64,000 nucleotides of DNA from contig CAVOGX010000002.1 in the NCBI GenBank assembly GCA_963695505.1, forward strand, positions 184,037 to 248,036, given 5' to 3'. This DNA comes from JACSRF01 sp963695505. GTDB taxonomy: Bacteria; Chloroflexota; Anaerolineae; Promineifilales; Promineifilaceae. The notes beneath the pieces were generated by a model, which was given only the letters and a program-made list of their open reading frames with translations, was not told the DNA's origin and did not search any database. Position numbers and translations under genes: made by a program. Shown piece after piece: positions 45,001-54,350 of this stretch. Position 1 is the first letter of the stretch; each line of letters starts with the position of its first letter.

Positions 45001-45238
45001 CGCCATCCAGATGGTACCAGGCCAGGGGTAAATTTTCGTGAGCTAGGGCCGCAAGAGCCGTGCTTTTGCCGTAGCCCGTGCCCGCATGCACCAGCGTCAA
45101 CCTTGTATGCTGCGCTTCCAAAAGCAGGCTGGTCAAGCGCGGCCGCTCCAACGTATGCCGGGGCAAACGGGGCGGGGTTAATTTGGTACGGACGACCAGT
45201 CCGGTTTGGGCTGCTGCTTGACTCACGCCATGCCTCAA
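42008..45238 (-). CDS. MalT/SARP-type transcriptional regulator with ATPase, TPR-like repeats and BTAD
   Basis: 1076 residues. The N-terminus (RTKLTPPRLPRHTLERPRL) and Walker A at 50-60 (VHAGTGYGKST) with Walker B LLLVLDDAHHL at 137-147 form a STAND-type NTPase as in MalT. A helical region of TPR-like repeats fills residues about 370-790. The C-terminal 250 residues begin LQLLGSFQAWRG and hold an OmpR-like winged helix and a bacterial transcriptional activator domain (ALQLYHGDFLQEYPYETWC). It is therefore a large signal-integrating activator. Its target is unknown; the acyl-CoA genes start only 145 bp downstream on the same strand. It has at least seven ACGGCCGT sites. Confidence 0.9.
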   Translation of the reverse strand: MRHGVSQAAAQTGLVVRTKLTPPRLPRHTLERPRLTSLLLEAQHTRLTLVHAGTGYGKSTALAALAHENLPLAWYHLDGEDADPQVFLLHLVHTLQNTAFPLSAAPLALLEKQEQTAEMWTAVTDTLSNELSQIPASLLLVLDDAHHLNQNGETLRLLDRLIGRGPQTLHVILSSRYPMQLPTMLNWRVRGEVLDVTQEALAFTADEIAHLFQEQYAYPLADEQIDLLATRSEGWPIALQLVWQRLQGGSVTLDEALGQLSGGDLFAYLAQEVLAQQPADVQQFLRETAVLRQFTAEQCDALRDQHDSRSLLRYLRENGLFLVDLGDGYARYHHLFRDLLQHQVSQAQRQHWHQKAATLYLAREQPEEAIYHLLEAGDQGTAAHLLAGVGRDMVQAGRLDTLASWLTRLDPQSLEAFPPLLAYLGDIARLRSHFDEALGWYKQAEIRSRSQNNIPAIGQALRGQARVYLDTVNATQADVLLQEALRLSEGQEDRESRARLLDLLAENMLNLGRLEQAQAYQAQARELRHEGPDMAEIPVRLLLRTGRLDEARQLLEERLQAEQQAPVNRPRAHRETLLILSLILAFQGERDAAFQYAVEGTQRGEKLQSQFVTAVGHMRQGHAWLLRKDEQGYEEATRCFQTAVALSEQIDVPRLKVEANWGLCQAYGFRGDLARAQETAVAGIELAHAAGDEWVMACIRVTLGAAYALVGQYGEAAHWLAQADTGFRESGDSYGQTVTRLWQSLVWYRTDDTARLQRDVTDLLQLVQIHDCGYLFQRRTLLGPPHPPVLTPLLLVGRDHTHQSAYATRLLQSLGLARLQVHPGYQLRLQLLGSFQAWRGIEEIAAQDWKRKKARQLFLLLATYQPAMLEREQIVEMVWPELEPEQAQRDFKIAYSSLLNVLEPARERNAPSAFIVRDDSRYGLRPEADLWLDTAVFEQLVAEGDALYPDVRATAVYHQALQLYHGDFLQEYPYETWCSERRERLLTMFLQTAERLALLLLQKQEWDEAISAAQIILGRDNCWEQAYRVLMQAYAAQGKRVQAMRTYQRCQERLQAELGVAPTEATQTLYHALREA

Positions 45239-45349
45239 GTTGGTGGTTTAGGGTTTGGCAATTGTAACGAGGGTGTGACAGCGTCGCAATGAGGTGGCAA
45301 ACGGCCGACCGTTTCTGCGCGAAAAAAGTTGGGAATACCTATGGTTGGA

Positions 45350-45397
45350 GACTGGCAACTGGAGATTGGAGAGTGGTTAGTCTCCAATCTCCAGTCT
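45350..45397. repeat. Strong inverted repeat, GGAGACTGG/CCAGTCTCC class
   Basis: GGAGATTGGAGA (45361-45372) pairs perfectly with TCTCCAATCTCC (45381-45392) around an eight-base loop, and outer AGACTGG pairs with CCAGTCT. It lies five bases after the stop of the hydrolase at 45403 (minus strand) and may end its transcript, although no T-run follows. Confidence 0.7.
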
Positions 45398-45402
45398 CTA
45401 AT

Positions 45403-46446
45403 TTATTGCAATATTTTGTGGAAGGCAGCGTTGAATTCGGCCGGTTTTTCCAGGTAAGGCGAATGGCCAGCATCGGCAATGACCACTTCTTCGTAATGAC
45501 CGCCGTTGGCGGCGTACTGATCTAGCACGGCACGGATTTGTACCAGCATCGGTTGGGGCGGGCACTCTTCTGTACCGGGATAGCCGGGTACTGCACCTAT
45601 GGCGCCTAGGGCGGCCATATCGAACATGGCCATGTCACCGACAATGAGGTCATCGGCGCCGCGAATCCAGAGGATGGGCGGCTGGGGATGGATGTCAGCC
45701 AGGGCGCTGGCGTTGTAGTATTTGCGATTGAAGGCGGGCAGCACTCCTTTGTCGCCGGGAGCTGCGCCGGGCCAGTTGGGGGAGGGTACGGAGTTGCCAG
45801 GGTAGAAATCGTCGCCAATTTTTGTGCTGAGCATGGAATCAATAAGTGCGTCTTCACGGGCGGGAATGAAGGGGGGCTTCACGTAAAACTGGCGGAAAAC
45901 GTTGCGCGGGGCCATAGGGTTCTCTGTCCCTTTTTCGCCCGCAGCCAGCAATTTCACAAAGTCAGGATTGATGCCAGAAGGCGCGCCGTCGTCGTAAGTA
46001 AAGGCGCCGTCTGGCCCCTTGCTGCCACCGTAGCCGTAGGGGGACATGGTGTCTACCAGGGTTATTGAGAGTAAGTCAGCGGGATAGGCGATGGAATATT
46101 TCATCACCACGCCGCCGCCCATGCTGTGGCCGACAATATGAAATTGGCCAAGGTCCAAAGTCTGCACCAGGGCGTGGACGTCGGCAACCATGTCGCCCAG
46201 GCCGAAGGTGGCGTCGATGGGCCTGGCCTCGGTGTCGCCGTAACCACGCAGGTCAAGGGCGATGCCGCGAAAGCCTTGGGGCAAGGCCAGCATGGTTTCT
46301 TCCCAAAATGTGGCGGAAGAACCATTGCCATGAATAAACAAAACAGGTGTGCCGGCATCCGGCCCGCTGATGAGGACGTGGACGGCAAGGCGGGGCGTTT
46401 GAATCATGTGAGATTGAATGCCAGCTAGGGTTGGAATTGAGGACAT
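45403..46446 (-). CDS. Alpha/beta hydrolase, larger type
   Basis: 347 residues. The oxyanion motif FIHGNGSS, nucleophile Ser108 in VGHSMGGGVVM, acid in IRGADDLIVGD and the His in VIADAGHSPYLEKP are all present. An insert of about 90 residues (from GGSKGPDGAFTYDDGAPSG to YYNASALADIHPQPP) enlarges the cap, as in some secondary-metabolite esterases. AAGGAG lies seven bases before the ATG. It is a single gene between the MalT/SARP regulator and a divergent ArsR operon. Substrate unknown. Confidence 0.88.
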   Translation of the reverse strand: MSSIPTLAGIQSHMIQTPRLAVHVLISGPDAGTPVLFIHGNGSSATFWEETMLALPQGFRGIALDLRGYGDTEARPIDATFGLGDMVADVHALVQTLDLGQFHIVGHSMGGGVVMKYSIAYPADLLSITLVDTMSPYGYGGSKGPDGAFTYDDGAPSGINPDFVKLLAAGEKGTENPMAPRNVFRQFYVKPPFIPAREDALIDSMLSTKIGDDFYPGNSVPSPNWPGAAPGDKGVLPAFNRKYYNASALADIHPQPPILWIRGADDLIVGDMAMFDMAALGAIGAVPGYPGTEECPPQPMLVQIRAVLDQYAANGGHYEEVVIADAGHSPYLEKPAEFNAAFHKILQ

Positions 46447-46584
46447 ATTTTTCTCCTTGGAATGTGGAATTTGCGATAGATGCCATTTATTTTAGCACGA
46501 TTTGGTTGCGCCAAGGTTGCAAGGTGGAAAACGGCCGTTTGGAATTGATTTGACGTTCGTGTTTTCAAAACCTACAAATTCTAT

Positions 46585-46631
46585 TTGACAATCGTCGAAT
46601 CATTTGCTATGATTTGATAATCATCGAATCA
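46585..46631 (+). promoter_or_regulatory. Consensus sigma70 promoter with two operator-like direct repeats
   Basis: TTGACA (46585-46590) and TATGAT (46608-46613) are separated by exactly 17 bases. AATCGTCGAATCA (46590-46602) and AATCATCGAATCA (46619-46631) are 12/13 identical. One lies in the spacer and one just after the -10. They are well placed as autoregulatory sites for the ArsR-type repressor encoded downstream (inference). Confidence 0.8.
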
Positions 46632-46647
46632 AAAAAGGTGGTGTGAC

Positions 46648-46917
46648 ATGGAAAACAAAAAGAGAGATCCCGATACGATGAAAGCGTATCAGGCCATTAT
46701 GCAGTCAGATTTGGCCGCGGTGGAAAAGGTGAAAGAAGCGTTTACGCTGGTAACGAACTTTTACATTGAACATGGTGAGCTGGAAATTGAGCTACTGCGG
46801 GCAATGAATGACCAGGAAAACCTGGTGAAAGAGCAAATAAAAGTCAGTACCATGCGGTCAGCACAAGGTATTTTGTCTGATGCTTACCGGCAGGCAACGG
46901 GCAGCAGGAAGGTGTGA
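46648..46917 (+). CDS. Small hypothetical protein, first gene of ArsR operon
   Basis: 89 residues, mainly helical and charged: MKAYQAIMQSDLAAVEKVKE then AFTLVTNFYIEHGELEIELL. No membrane segment and no cysteine. The start is preceded by AAAGGTGG, and the context GGTGTGACATG is repeated before the next gene. Its stop TGA is followed after one base by the ATG of the ArsR-type gene, so the two are tightly coupled. It may be a partner or antagonist of the regulator; no family recognised. Confidence 0.75.
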   Translation: MENKKRDPDTMKAYQAIMQSDLAAVEKVKEAFTLVTNFYIEHGELEIELLRAMNDQENLVKEQIKVSTMRSAQGILSDAYRQATGSRKV

Positions 46918-46918
46918 C

Positions 46919-47491
46919 ATGAGTCAATCGACGGCGGAAAAAGATTTGGAAATGCGGGCGCAGTTGTTTAAAGCATTGGGGCATCCGGCGCGGTTGCTGA
47001 TGGTGAACCTGATTGCGGTAAAGCCACGCCACGGTGAAGAATTGGCAGCCATTTTGCACCTGAAACCGGCGACAATCTCGCATCACCTGGCACAATTGGC
47101 AGCCGCCGGACTGCTGCGGGCGCAAAAGGACCAGTATTACCAGATGTATTCACTGGTGGAGGGGGTATTGGAACGGCCGTTACGCGATGTGGTTTCGCTG
47201 CCCCAACCCGACCTGTCGGCTGGAGTACAGGAAGACGCCTACAAGCAAAAAGTGCTGAAAGCCTTTTTCCGGCGCGGGCGGCTGACGCAAATCCCGGCCC
47301 AGCTAAAGAAGCGGCAGGTCATTCTGGAACGGCTGGCCCAAGAGTTTGAGCCAGGGCAACAGTACACCGAGCAGGAAGTCAACCACACATTGTTGGATTT
47401 TCACGAAGATGTGGCCGCCTTGCGCCGCTACCTGGTAGAAACAAAGCTGATGCAGCGCGAGCGAGGTATTTACTGGCGATTAACCGAGTAG
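46919..47491 (+). CDS. ArsR-family regulator with C-terminal DUF2087
   Basis: 190 residues. The winged helix begins LFKALGHPARLLMVNLIAV and has LKPATISHHLAQLAAAGLL as recognition helix. The C-terminal DUF2087 domain has KKRQVILERLAQEFEPGQQY and FHEDVAALRRYLVETKLMQR. There are no metal-binding cysteines of the ArsR/SmtB type, so the ligand is not an ordinary thiophilic metal. ATG at 46919 is chosen over an upstream TTG-like start because it follows AGGAAGGTG. It is expected to bind the direct repeats in its own promoter. Confidence 0.9.
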   Translation: MSQSTAEKDLEMRAQLFKALGHPARLLMVNLIAVKPRHGEELAAILHLKPATISHHLAQLAAAGLLRAQKDQYYQMYSLVEGVLERPLRDVVSLPQPDLSAGVQEDAYKQKVLKAFFRRGRLTQIPAQLKKRQVILERLAQEFEPGQQYTEQEVNHTLLDFHEDVAALRRYLVETKLMQRERGIYWRLTE

Positions 47492-47502
47492 GTAGGAGAG
47501 AT

Positions 47503-47528
47503 TGGAGACTGGTGGTTTTTAGTCTCCA
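47503..47528. terminator. Hairpin between convergent genes
   Basis: TGGAGACT (47503-47510) pairs with AGTCTCCA (47521-47528). The loop holds TTTTT. It sits between the convergent ArsR-DUF2087 and phosphatidylcholine synthase genes and could serve both. Its words match the GGAGACTGG class seen at 45350-45397. Confidence 0.5.
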
Positions 47529-47543
47529 GTCTTCAGTTTTCGG

Positions 47544-48260
47544 TCATCTTATTTCGGCCTTCAACGGCCGTTTCGTCAGGTAAACGCTAAGCCCCAAGTA
47601 GTAGGCGACAAAAAGGAGAGAAGTGCGGATGAGCAACGGCCGTTGCAGCGGATACTGCAACAACGCCAACAGCACCAACACCGCCCACGCCACGCTGAGG
47701 GCCAGCGTCAGCCGTCGAAAGCTGGGGGTGCGCGAAGGGTAAACGTATTTCAGCGGCACGAACACCAGCACTGCACAGACCAACAGCAGCAGCAGATTCA
47801 TCACCGGATTTAGCCCCAACAAGAACAGGTAAAAAACCACGACATTCCAATAAGAAGGAAAGCCCGTAAAAAAGTGATCTTCGGTTTTAGCGTTAGACTG
47901 AGCGAACTGGTAGGCTGAGGTGAGGAGGATGAGACAGGCAGCCAAAAGCGCCCACCCCGGCGGTACAAGGGCTGCTTCAACCACTACCAGGGCCGGAACC
48001 ACGACGTAGGTCTGGTAATCGATGATATTGTCCAGCAGCGCCCCATCGAACTGGGGCAGCACCCCTTTCACGCCCGAAACGCGGGCCAGGGTGCCATCTA
48101 GCCCGTCCACAATGACGGTGGCCGCCATCCAGCCAAAAGCCGCCTGCCAGCGATGGTCAAAAATGGCGAAGATGGCCAATAGGGCCATGACGGCGCCGCT
48201 GGCAGTGAAGAGATGGACACTCCAGGCCACGGCCTTTTGCGTTAAAGGGGTTGTAATCAT
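47544..48260 (-). CDS. pcs: Phosphatidylcholine synthase (CDP-alcohol phosphatidyltransferase)
   Basis: 238 residues with about eight membrane helices. The catalytic CDP-alcohol motif D-G-x2-D-G-x2-A-R...G-x3-D-x3-D is complete: Asp52, Asp55, Arg60, Gly73, Asp77 and Asp81. Sequence around it (HLFTASGAVMALLAIFA and LPQFDGALLDNIIDYQTYVV) matches Pcs, which condenses CDP-diacylglycerol with choline to make phosphatidylcholine. GAGG lies nine bases before the ATG. The gene stands alone. The main alternative is a related phosphatidylserine synthase-like enzyme. Confidence 0.87.
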   Translation of the reverse strand: MITTPLTQKAVAWSVHLFTASGAVMALLAIFAIFDHRWQAAFGWMAATVIVDGLDGTLARVSGVKGVLPQFDGALLDNIIDYQTYVVVPALVVVEAALVPPGWALLAACLILLTSAYQFAQSNAKTEDHFFTGFPSYWNVVVFYLFLLGLNPVMNLLLLLVCAVLVFVPLKYVYPSRTPSFRRLTLALSVAWAVLVLLALLQYPLQRPLLIRTSLLFVAYYLGLSVYLTKRPLKAEIR

Positions 48261-48348
48261 GTAAGCCTCGGGTTAAAAGCGCGCCAGACAATTGGCCGCA
48301 TCGGTTTCATACAAGCGCGCAAATTGTCGCTGATTTGGCGCATCAGGC

Positions 48349-48386
48349 AAGAAAAAAGCAGCACCCGCGCGGATGCTGCTTTTTCT
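48349..48386. terminator. Bidirectional intrinsic terminator
   Basis: AAGAAAAAAGCAGCACCCGC pairs with GCGGATGCTGCTTTTTCTT: an 8-9 bp GC-rich stem with flanking A and T runs. It lies 19 bases beyond the stop of the amylopullulanase gene (minus strand) and upstream of pcs. Confidence 0.85.
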
Positions 48387-48404
48387 TACTAGATTAAAGG
48401 CAGT

Positions 48405-51400
48405 TTACCAGCCACGTAGTTGCACAATGAGGGTGTCGATACCGTCGTGGAGAGGCTGGGCTTGCTCAATTGTTAGCTCTCCTCTCCAGATCAACAGATC
48501 GATGTAATGGTCTATCAGATGCAAGACGCGGATAGTGACTCTTGTATAACCAAGATTGTAGGTGATTTCTGCTTTGTTGAACATTACCAGAAGCATCTTT
48601 CCATACTTAGCTGATAAATCGCCGCTGGCCACCAGGGATTGCACTTCGGCGCGCAGTGCGGCGAACTGCTCGGTGGGAGTCAGCGCCCGCGTTGTGAAAC
48701 TAAAGACCACGGGCGTTTGCAGTACGCCGCTGTCACCGCCTGGTTGGCCTACGGATACAGCCCCGGCAATGGTCACATCGTACGTGGTTGCCGGCGCCAG
48801 AGGCGCATTTGGAACAAAGGTTACCGTCTGCGCAATGTCGTCGTAGGCAAAGGCGCCGGTGACCACGTTGCTGTCGGCGTCCACCACGTCGAAGGTGGTC
48901 GTCGGTTCCATCGGGTTGCTGAAAGTGACGGAAACGGCCGTGTCCAGCGCCACATCCACTGCCCCATCCGCCGGGCTGGTTGCCGTCACAATCGGGTCAC
49001 GCCAGAATTGCACCGCCTTGGTGCTGTCCGGGCCATTGCCCCAATCGGTGGCCGTCATGTCCACCACCTGCGTGCCGTCCGTGCCGTAATCAAACTGCAC
49101 CGACTGCGGTTGTTGATGGTGACAATACTGCCCCATGACTCGACGGTGTCCCAACTGCCGCGTGTGAATTTGTACTGCAGCGTGCGTGCCGTCCAGCGAT
49201 ATCGATGGTGTATTCCCAGGTCGTGGCATCCACCTGCGTCATCGGCACCAGCCCGGGATTCCAGGGCCCAAACTGCGGAATGTCGCCCACAATGTAGACG
49301 GTGCCCGGCGTGTAGTCGGGCACGCCAATGCGGAAGGTGACGCTGACCAGGCGCGGTTCGGCCGTGGCTGTAACCGTGTTGGATGCGGCTGCCCGATTGT
49401 AGCTGTTGTCGAAGGCGACCACGTAGTAGTTGTAGGTCTCGCCCGTGGTGACGCTGCTGTCCACATAGCCGGTCGCTGCCGGATCGGTGATGGTGGCGAT
49501 GCGGCTGTAGCCGGGAACGGCCATATTCTCGCGGTACATCTCAAAGCCAAACAGGTCGCCGTCGCTGTTGGGATGGGCGTCCCAGGCCAGCGTAATGCTG
49601 CTGTTGGTCGTGCCCGCAACCGCCAGGTTGGTTGGCGGCAGCCGGGGCGGTTGTGTCCGCACCCGCCACCACCGTCAGCACGCCAAACGGTCCCGGGCAG
49701 GTGGCATTGCCTTCATCCGGCCCATTGACGGCGTAGAACCAGGTCGCGCCGCCATCGCCGCTGTAGCGGGTGGTGTAGCAGAAGGTGCCCAGTGTATCGG
49801 GCAGCAGATTGCCGACATACTCATCGTTGTTACCACTATCGACATTGAAGGCCATGGCTTCCCAGGTCCAGCCAGTCATCGGGCGGTGGAGCCAACCGGA
49901 CCATACCCGACCTGCGCCAGCAGGCCAGGCGTCGCGCCAGGTTGGTTGGTCACGCCGTCAATCCAGATCTGGCCGTAGATGTTGTCCGTGCGGTTGATGG
50001 CGCTGATGGTGTGGTTGATGGTTGGCGGCCACTGCAAGTTGGCCCAGCCGATGTTGTAGGCTGGAATGGCCGCCGCTTCGTTGGAGTTGCCGCTGGTCAG
50101 ACCGGTGGCGTCGTCGCGGCTGACCACGACGTAGTAGTAACGGGTCGCCACGGTCAGGCCGGTATCGCTGTAGCTGGTACCGGCCACGTTAGCCACGAAG
50201 TGCATAACCGCCGCCGCTCACCAGACTGCGATAGACGATCGTAGCTGCTGGCGCCGGCAGCAGCGCTCCAGGCTAAGGTCGACGGCGGTGTCGCTAACGG
50301 CCGTAACCGCCAAATCACGTCACCGCCGCGGGCGGCGCAGCCATCGGGCCATCGGCCACCAGCACCGCGCCGTTCATCCCGGGAACGGCCGTGACGGTCG
50401 ACAGTGCCATCGCCGGTCAACCGTGTAGCTGCCGCCGTTCAGCGCATCGCTAAAGGTTGCGCCCAACGGGCAGATAGCCAGCCACGTCCACGGTGACGTC
50501 CTGCGCCGCGCCGGCGCGGTTGACGATGACCACGGCGGCGTCGCGTATAGTCGGCCAGCAGACGGCCGTAGGCATAGACATTGGCGGCATCATCCACCAG
50601 CAGGCGTCTCAAAGCTGCCGGTGCGCAGGGCCGGGTGGCTGTTGCGCAGGCCGGTCAAGGTCTGGTAGTAAGGCAGCAAATCGGTCCAGCCCGCGCCGCC
50701 GCTTGCAGATGGGTGTAGAACGGCGTGCCGCTCTCATCCAGCCAGGGGTAGCGGCTGGCGGTTGTAGGGATCATCTTCCCATTTGCCGCCGTGGAAGTAG
50801 GTCGGGCCAACCAGACCGACCTCGTCGCCGTAGTAGATGGTGGGCGCACCGGGCAGCGTCATTTGCAGCAGGACCACGCCCTTCAGGCGGGTCGATGGCG
50901 TCGCTCCAATCATAGTTGGGATCGTGCAGCAGCGTGTCGTCGTGTGGCGTCGGCCGCGTTGTGATCGAGCATGAACAGCGGCCGGTTGGTGTCGTGGCTG
51001 CCCAGCAGGTTCATCATGGCGTAGATACGCTTCCGGCGGGTAGCGCTCCATCCAGTTGTGCAGGCGGCGCGTCCAACTGCGACGGCGTCAGCGGCGTCAG
51101 CTCGCCAGCCGAACTGCCGCTGTTGTGGTCATTGTCGGTAAAGGTCGGTGTCGCGCCAGAAGCTCAGCATGGCCGAGCTGTACTGGTAGTTCATGGTGGC
51201 GTCCATCTCGTTGCCCAGCAGCCAGGGCGAGGCGTTGCCCCACTCTTCGATGACCATGTAGGCATCGGGATTAGTGCGCGGACGGCGGCGCGGAACCCTT
51301 CCCAGTAATCGTTGTTGGGGTCGTTGGTCACGCCGGGATCGATGTCGCCGCCCACGTCGAAACGCCAGCCGTCAGCGCCTTCGCCAGCCAGTAGCGTCGA

Positions 51401-53934
51401 CGACTGGAGTCCGGCGCTGTCCCAGATCAGGGCGCGCACATCGGGGTTGTGCGCGTTGCAGCTTGGGCAGGCTGTCGAAGCCAAACCAGCTTTCGTAGGT
51501 CGGCCGCATTGGGCGTGCCGTCCGAACCAACGCAGGGGCCGGTCCCGGGGTCACATCGGTGAAGTAGTACCAATCGCGGTAGGGGCTGGTCGCGCTTTCA
51601 CAGGCGCCGCTGCCGTCATTGACGCCGGGGCCACGGGTATCATTGCCGCCGCATCAAAGCGGAGTAGCGGTCAAAGTAGATGCTGTCCGACGAGGTGTGG
51701 TTGAAGACGCCGTCCAGGACGATGTTCATGCCGCGGGTGTGGGCTTCGGCGACCAGGGTGTTGGAAGGTGTCGAGTCGCCAAAGTCGTCGTCAGATCACG
51801 CCGTAATCGGTGGTGTCGTATTTGTGGTTGGACGGCGATTCGAAGATGGGGTTGAAGTAGATGACCGTCACGCCCAAGTCTTGCAGGTAATCCAGCTTGT
51901 CGATCACGCCCTGCAGGTCGCCGCCGTAGAAATTGAGGCTGTAGGTGCCGGGGCAGTCGGTCGGCATCGCGCGGATCGCAGATGGGCGTATTCCAGATCG
52001 GCATTGCCCGTCGGATCGGAGCGGTACGATGGTGCCGTCCAGTTCATCGTAGAAGAAGCGCCCGGCTGGTGGGTTGTTGCCGGGATCGCCATCGCGGAAA
52101 CGGTCGGGGAAGATCTGGTACATGACGCCGTTCTTCACCCAATCGGGCGTCTGGAAGGCGGGATCGTACATGGTCAGCTGCCAGCTGTTGTCCGGGCTGT
52201 CGCCAAAGGTCTGGCCCCAGCCGCCGTCGCGGGCGTCGTCGTCTTCGTAGTAGGCGGTGGCGGTGCCGTCAATGGCGATGAAGCGGTACCAGTAAATGGT
52301 CGGCTCGGCGCTGACGGGCAGCTGTCGCTTCCCACCATTCGTAGGTGCCGTCGTCGGCAACCAGGGTCATGTTGATCAGCGACTGGGCGTTGATGCGGTC
52401 GTTCCAGACGCGCACCTGGGCCGCGGTTAGGTCGCCGCTGGCAGCGCGCAGACGCAGGGTAACGGCCGTGCCCGCCATCACCGGCCCCGCAGGCGTGCGG
52501 AACAGCGTATCGCGGCTGTTATGCCCCAGATCATTCCACCAGATATCGTTGTCATGGGAAGCGCCGCCGCTGCCCGCCACGTTGATCGTCAGGATGTGGC
52601 TGACCGAATCATAGCTAAAGGTGACCAGGGCGTTGTCTACCGGCACATTGAAGCGAATGTTGGCCCCGCCAGGAACACCATCTTCACCGTAGTTCTCGTC
52701 CCAGCTTTCGTCAATGGCTACTTTGCCCTCGTACGCACCGGCCGGAAGGGCATCGGTCTCAAAGGTGTAGATGCCATCGCCGTCCAGGTCTTGCAGCCAG
52801 GAGCGCAGGCAGCCCGGATCCCAGTCGCCGGCACAGCCCAGTTCGCTCTGGAAGCTGCCGGGCACCGTGGCGATAACAGCATTGACGTTGTCCGTGATCC
52901 AGTGGGATTTGTGGTCGTAATAGAACTTGACGTCGGTCGGCGCCGCCGAGATTGAGGGGAATATTGGCACCGCCAGGCGCGCCGCCCGCACCGTAGTTCT
53001 CGTCCCAGGTGTCGTTTAAGGCGACTTTGATATTCCCACGATCCGGCAGGCAAGCTGAAGACCAGCCTGCCAGACATCATCGTTGGCGTCATAACCCAAT
53101 TCGGTGGCGATGCATTCCGGCTGCCAATCGCCGGGGCAGCCCAGTTCGCTCTGCAGCGAGCCAACGAGTGCAACTGTGTAAGTCGGCAGCGGGGCGCTGA
53201 CTTCGATGGTGAGAATATGGGTGACGGGATCATAGATAAAGGTGACCTGATCACCGTCATTGGGCACGCTAAAGGGGATGTTGGCCCCGTGGGCAACACC
53301 ACCCGCGCCATAGTTCTCGTCCCAGCTTTCGTTGATGGTGACCTTGCCTTCGTAGGACCCGGCCGGAATGAGCCGTGGTGCTAGAGGCGATAGAGGGTGT
53401 CGCCGTCAGGGTCCTGCAGCCAGGAGCGCAGGCAGCCCGGGTCCCAATCGCCTGGCGCAGCCCAGTTCGGACTTTGGAAATTGCCGGGCACGGTGGCGAT
53501 GACGCTGTTGACGTTATCGGTCACCCAGTGAGTTTCATGGTCGTAATAGAACTTCACATCGGAGGTCTGACGCCGAGGCTCAAGGACGATATTGGCACCG
53601 TTCAGAACGGCATTGACGCCGTAATTTTCGTCCCAACTATCGTTGAGAGCCGCCTTGTACTCGAAGTTGCCGGCGGGCAGATCGAATACCGTTTGCCAGA
53701 CATCATCGACGCTATCGTAGGCCAGATGGGTGGCAGCGCATTCTGGCTGCCAGTCGCCGGGACAGCCCAGCTCGCTCTTGCAGCGAACCGGCGATGGTGA
53801 CGGAAGTCGGGTTAGGGGTGTGGTCGGCCAGTGCTGGCTGAGTTAAGCCAAATCCACCGGCAAGCGTAAATACAATCAGGATGTAGCAGGCAACCGGTTA
53901 CAAGCTGCCGTTTGTAAGTGGAAAAGTGGTGCAT
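48405..53934 (-). CDS. Secreted amylopullulanase-like GH13 enzyme, multidomain (many frameshifts)
   Basis: After repair, about 1840 residues. A signal peptide (ending QPALA) is followed by four X25-type modules, each with SELGCxGDW and a SWDENYG motif. The GH13 barrel carries VMYQIFPDRF, NPIFESPSNHKYDTTDY, nucleophile Asp in GWRFDVGGDI (near 51357), acid/base Glu in MVIEEWGN (near 51256) and GSHDTNR (near 50975). Then come fibronectin type III domains, a CBM20-like starch-binding module (GTVYIVGDIPQFGPW) and a Big_5-like domain (TSPADGAVDVALDTAVSVTF). It would cut alpha-1,4 and perhaps alpha-1,6 links of starch or pullulan outside the cell. At least 15 frame changes occur, but catalytic motifs survive. 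GAGGAGG precedes ATG at 53934. Confidence 0.85.
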
Positions 53935-54006
53935 GTTTCCTCCTCGTGGAAATGTGCTTTGTGCTGTCATGGTTGGCCAACACCAATTACCGCTGACAAT
54001 AAAGAT

Positions 54007-54044
54007 AAAAAAAGACCAACTTGCGCCGCAAGAGCAAGATGGTC
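54007..54044 (-). terminator. Intrinsic terminator with T7 tract
   Basis: On the minus strand GACCATCTTGC and GCAAGTTGGTC form an interrupted 10-bp stem followed by TTTTTTT. It lies 300 bp past the vor operon end and 73 bp before the amylase start, so it either ends the vor transcript or acts as an attenuator in the amylase leader. From 54045 to 54350 no gene is seen. Confidence 0.75.
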
Positions 54045-54350
54045 TCTCGTTACAAGGGAGTTTCTTTTCGTCGAGTTACTGTTTGAGTAATCCAGTGACC
54101 CTTCAAAATCAAGAGATGTTTCATTTGTGCTGATTATTCAGAGAAATTGTATTTACAAGTCAATAAACGTTGATGCCTCAACTATATCATTCTGCCAGGT
54201 GACGGTCAATATGGAACGGTCACAATCCATTGTGGAGTGATTGGCTTACAAATGGTCTGAAGAAAGGGGATCTCTTGCTCAATAAAGCGCGCAGTGTACA
54301 GCAGGCTTTGCTCAAGATGGGATTTCGCGGTTATAAACACGGTTTGCTGG

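Noticed and set aside
54007..54044. Riboswitch in the amylase leader
   Set aside because: Only one hairpin with a T-tract is seen; no aptamer consensus that I recognise.
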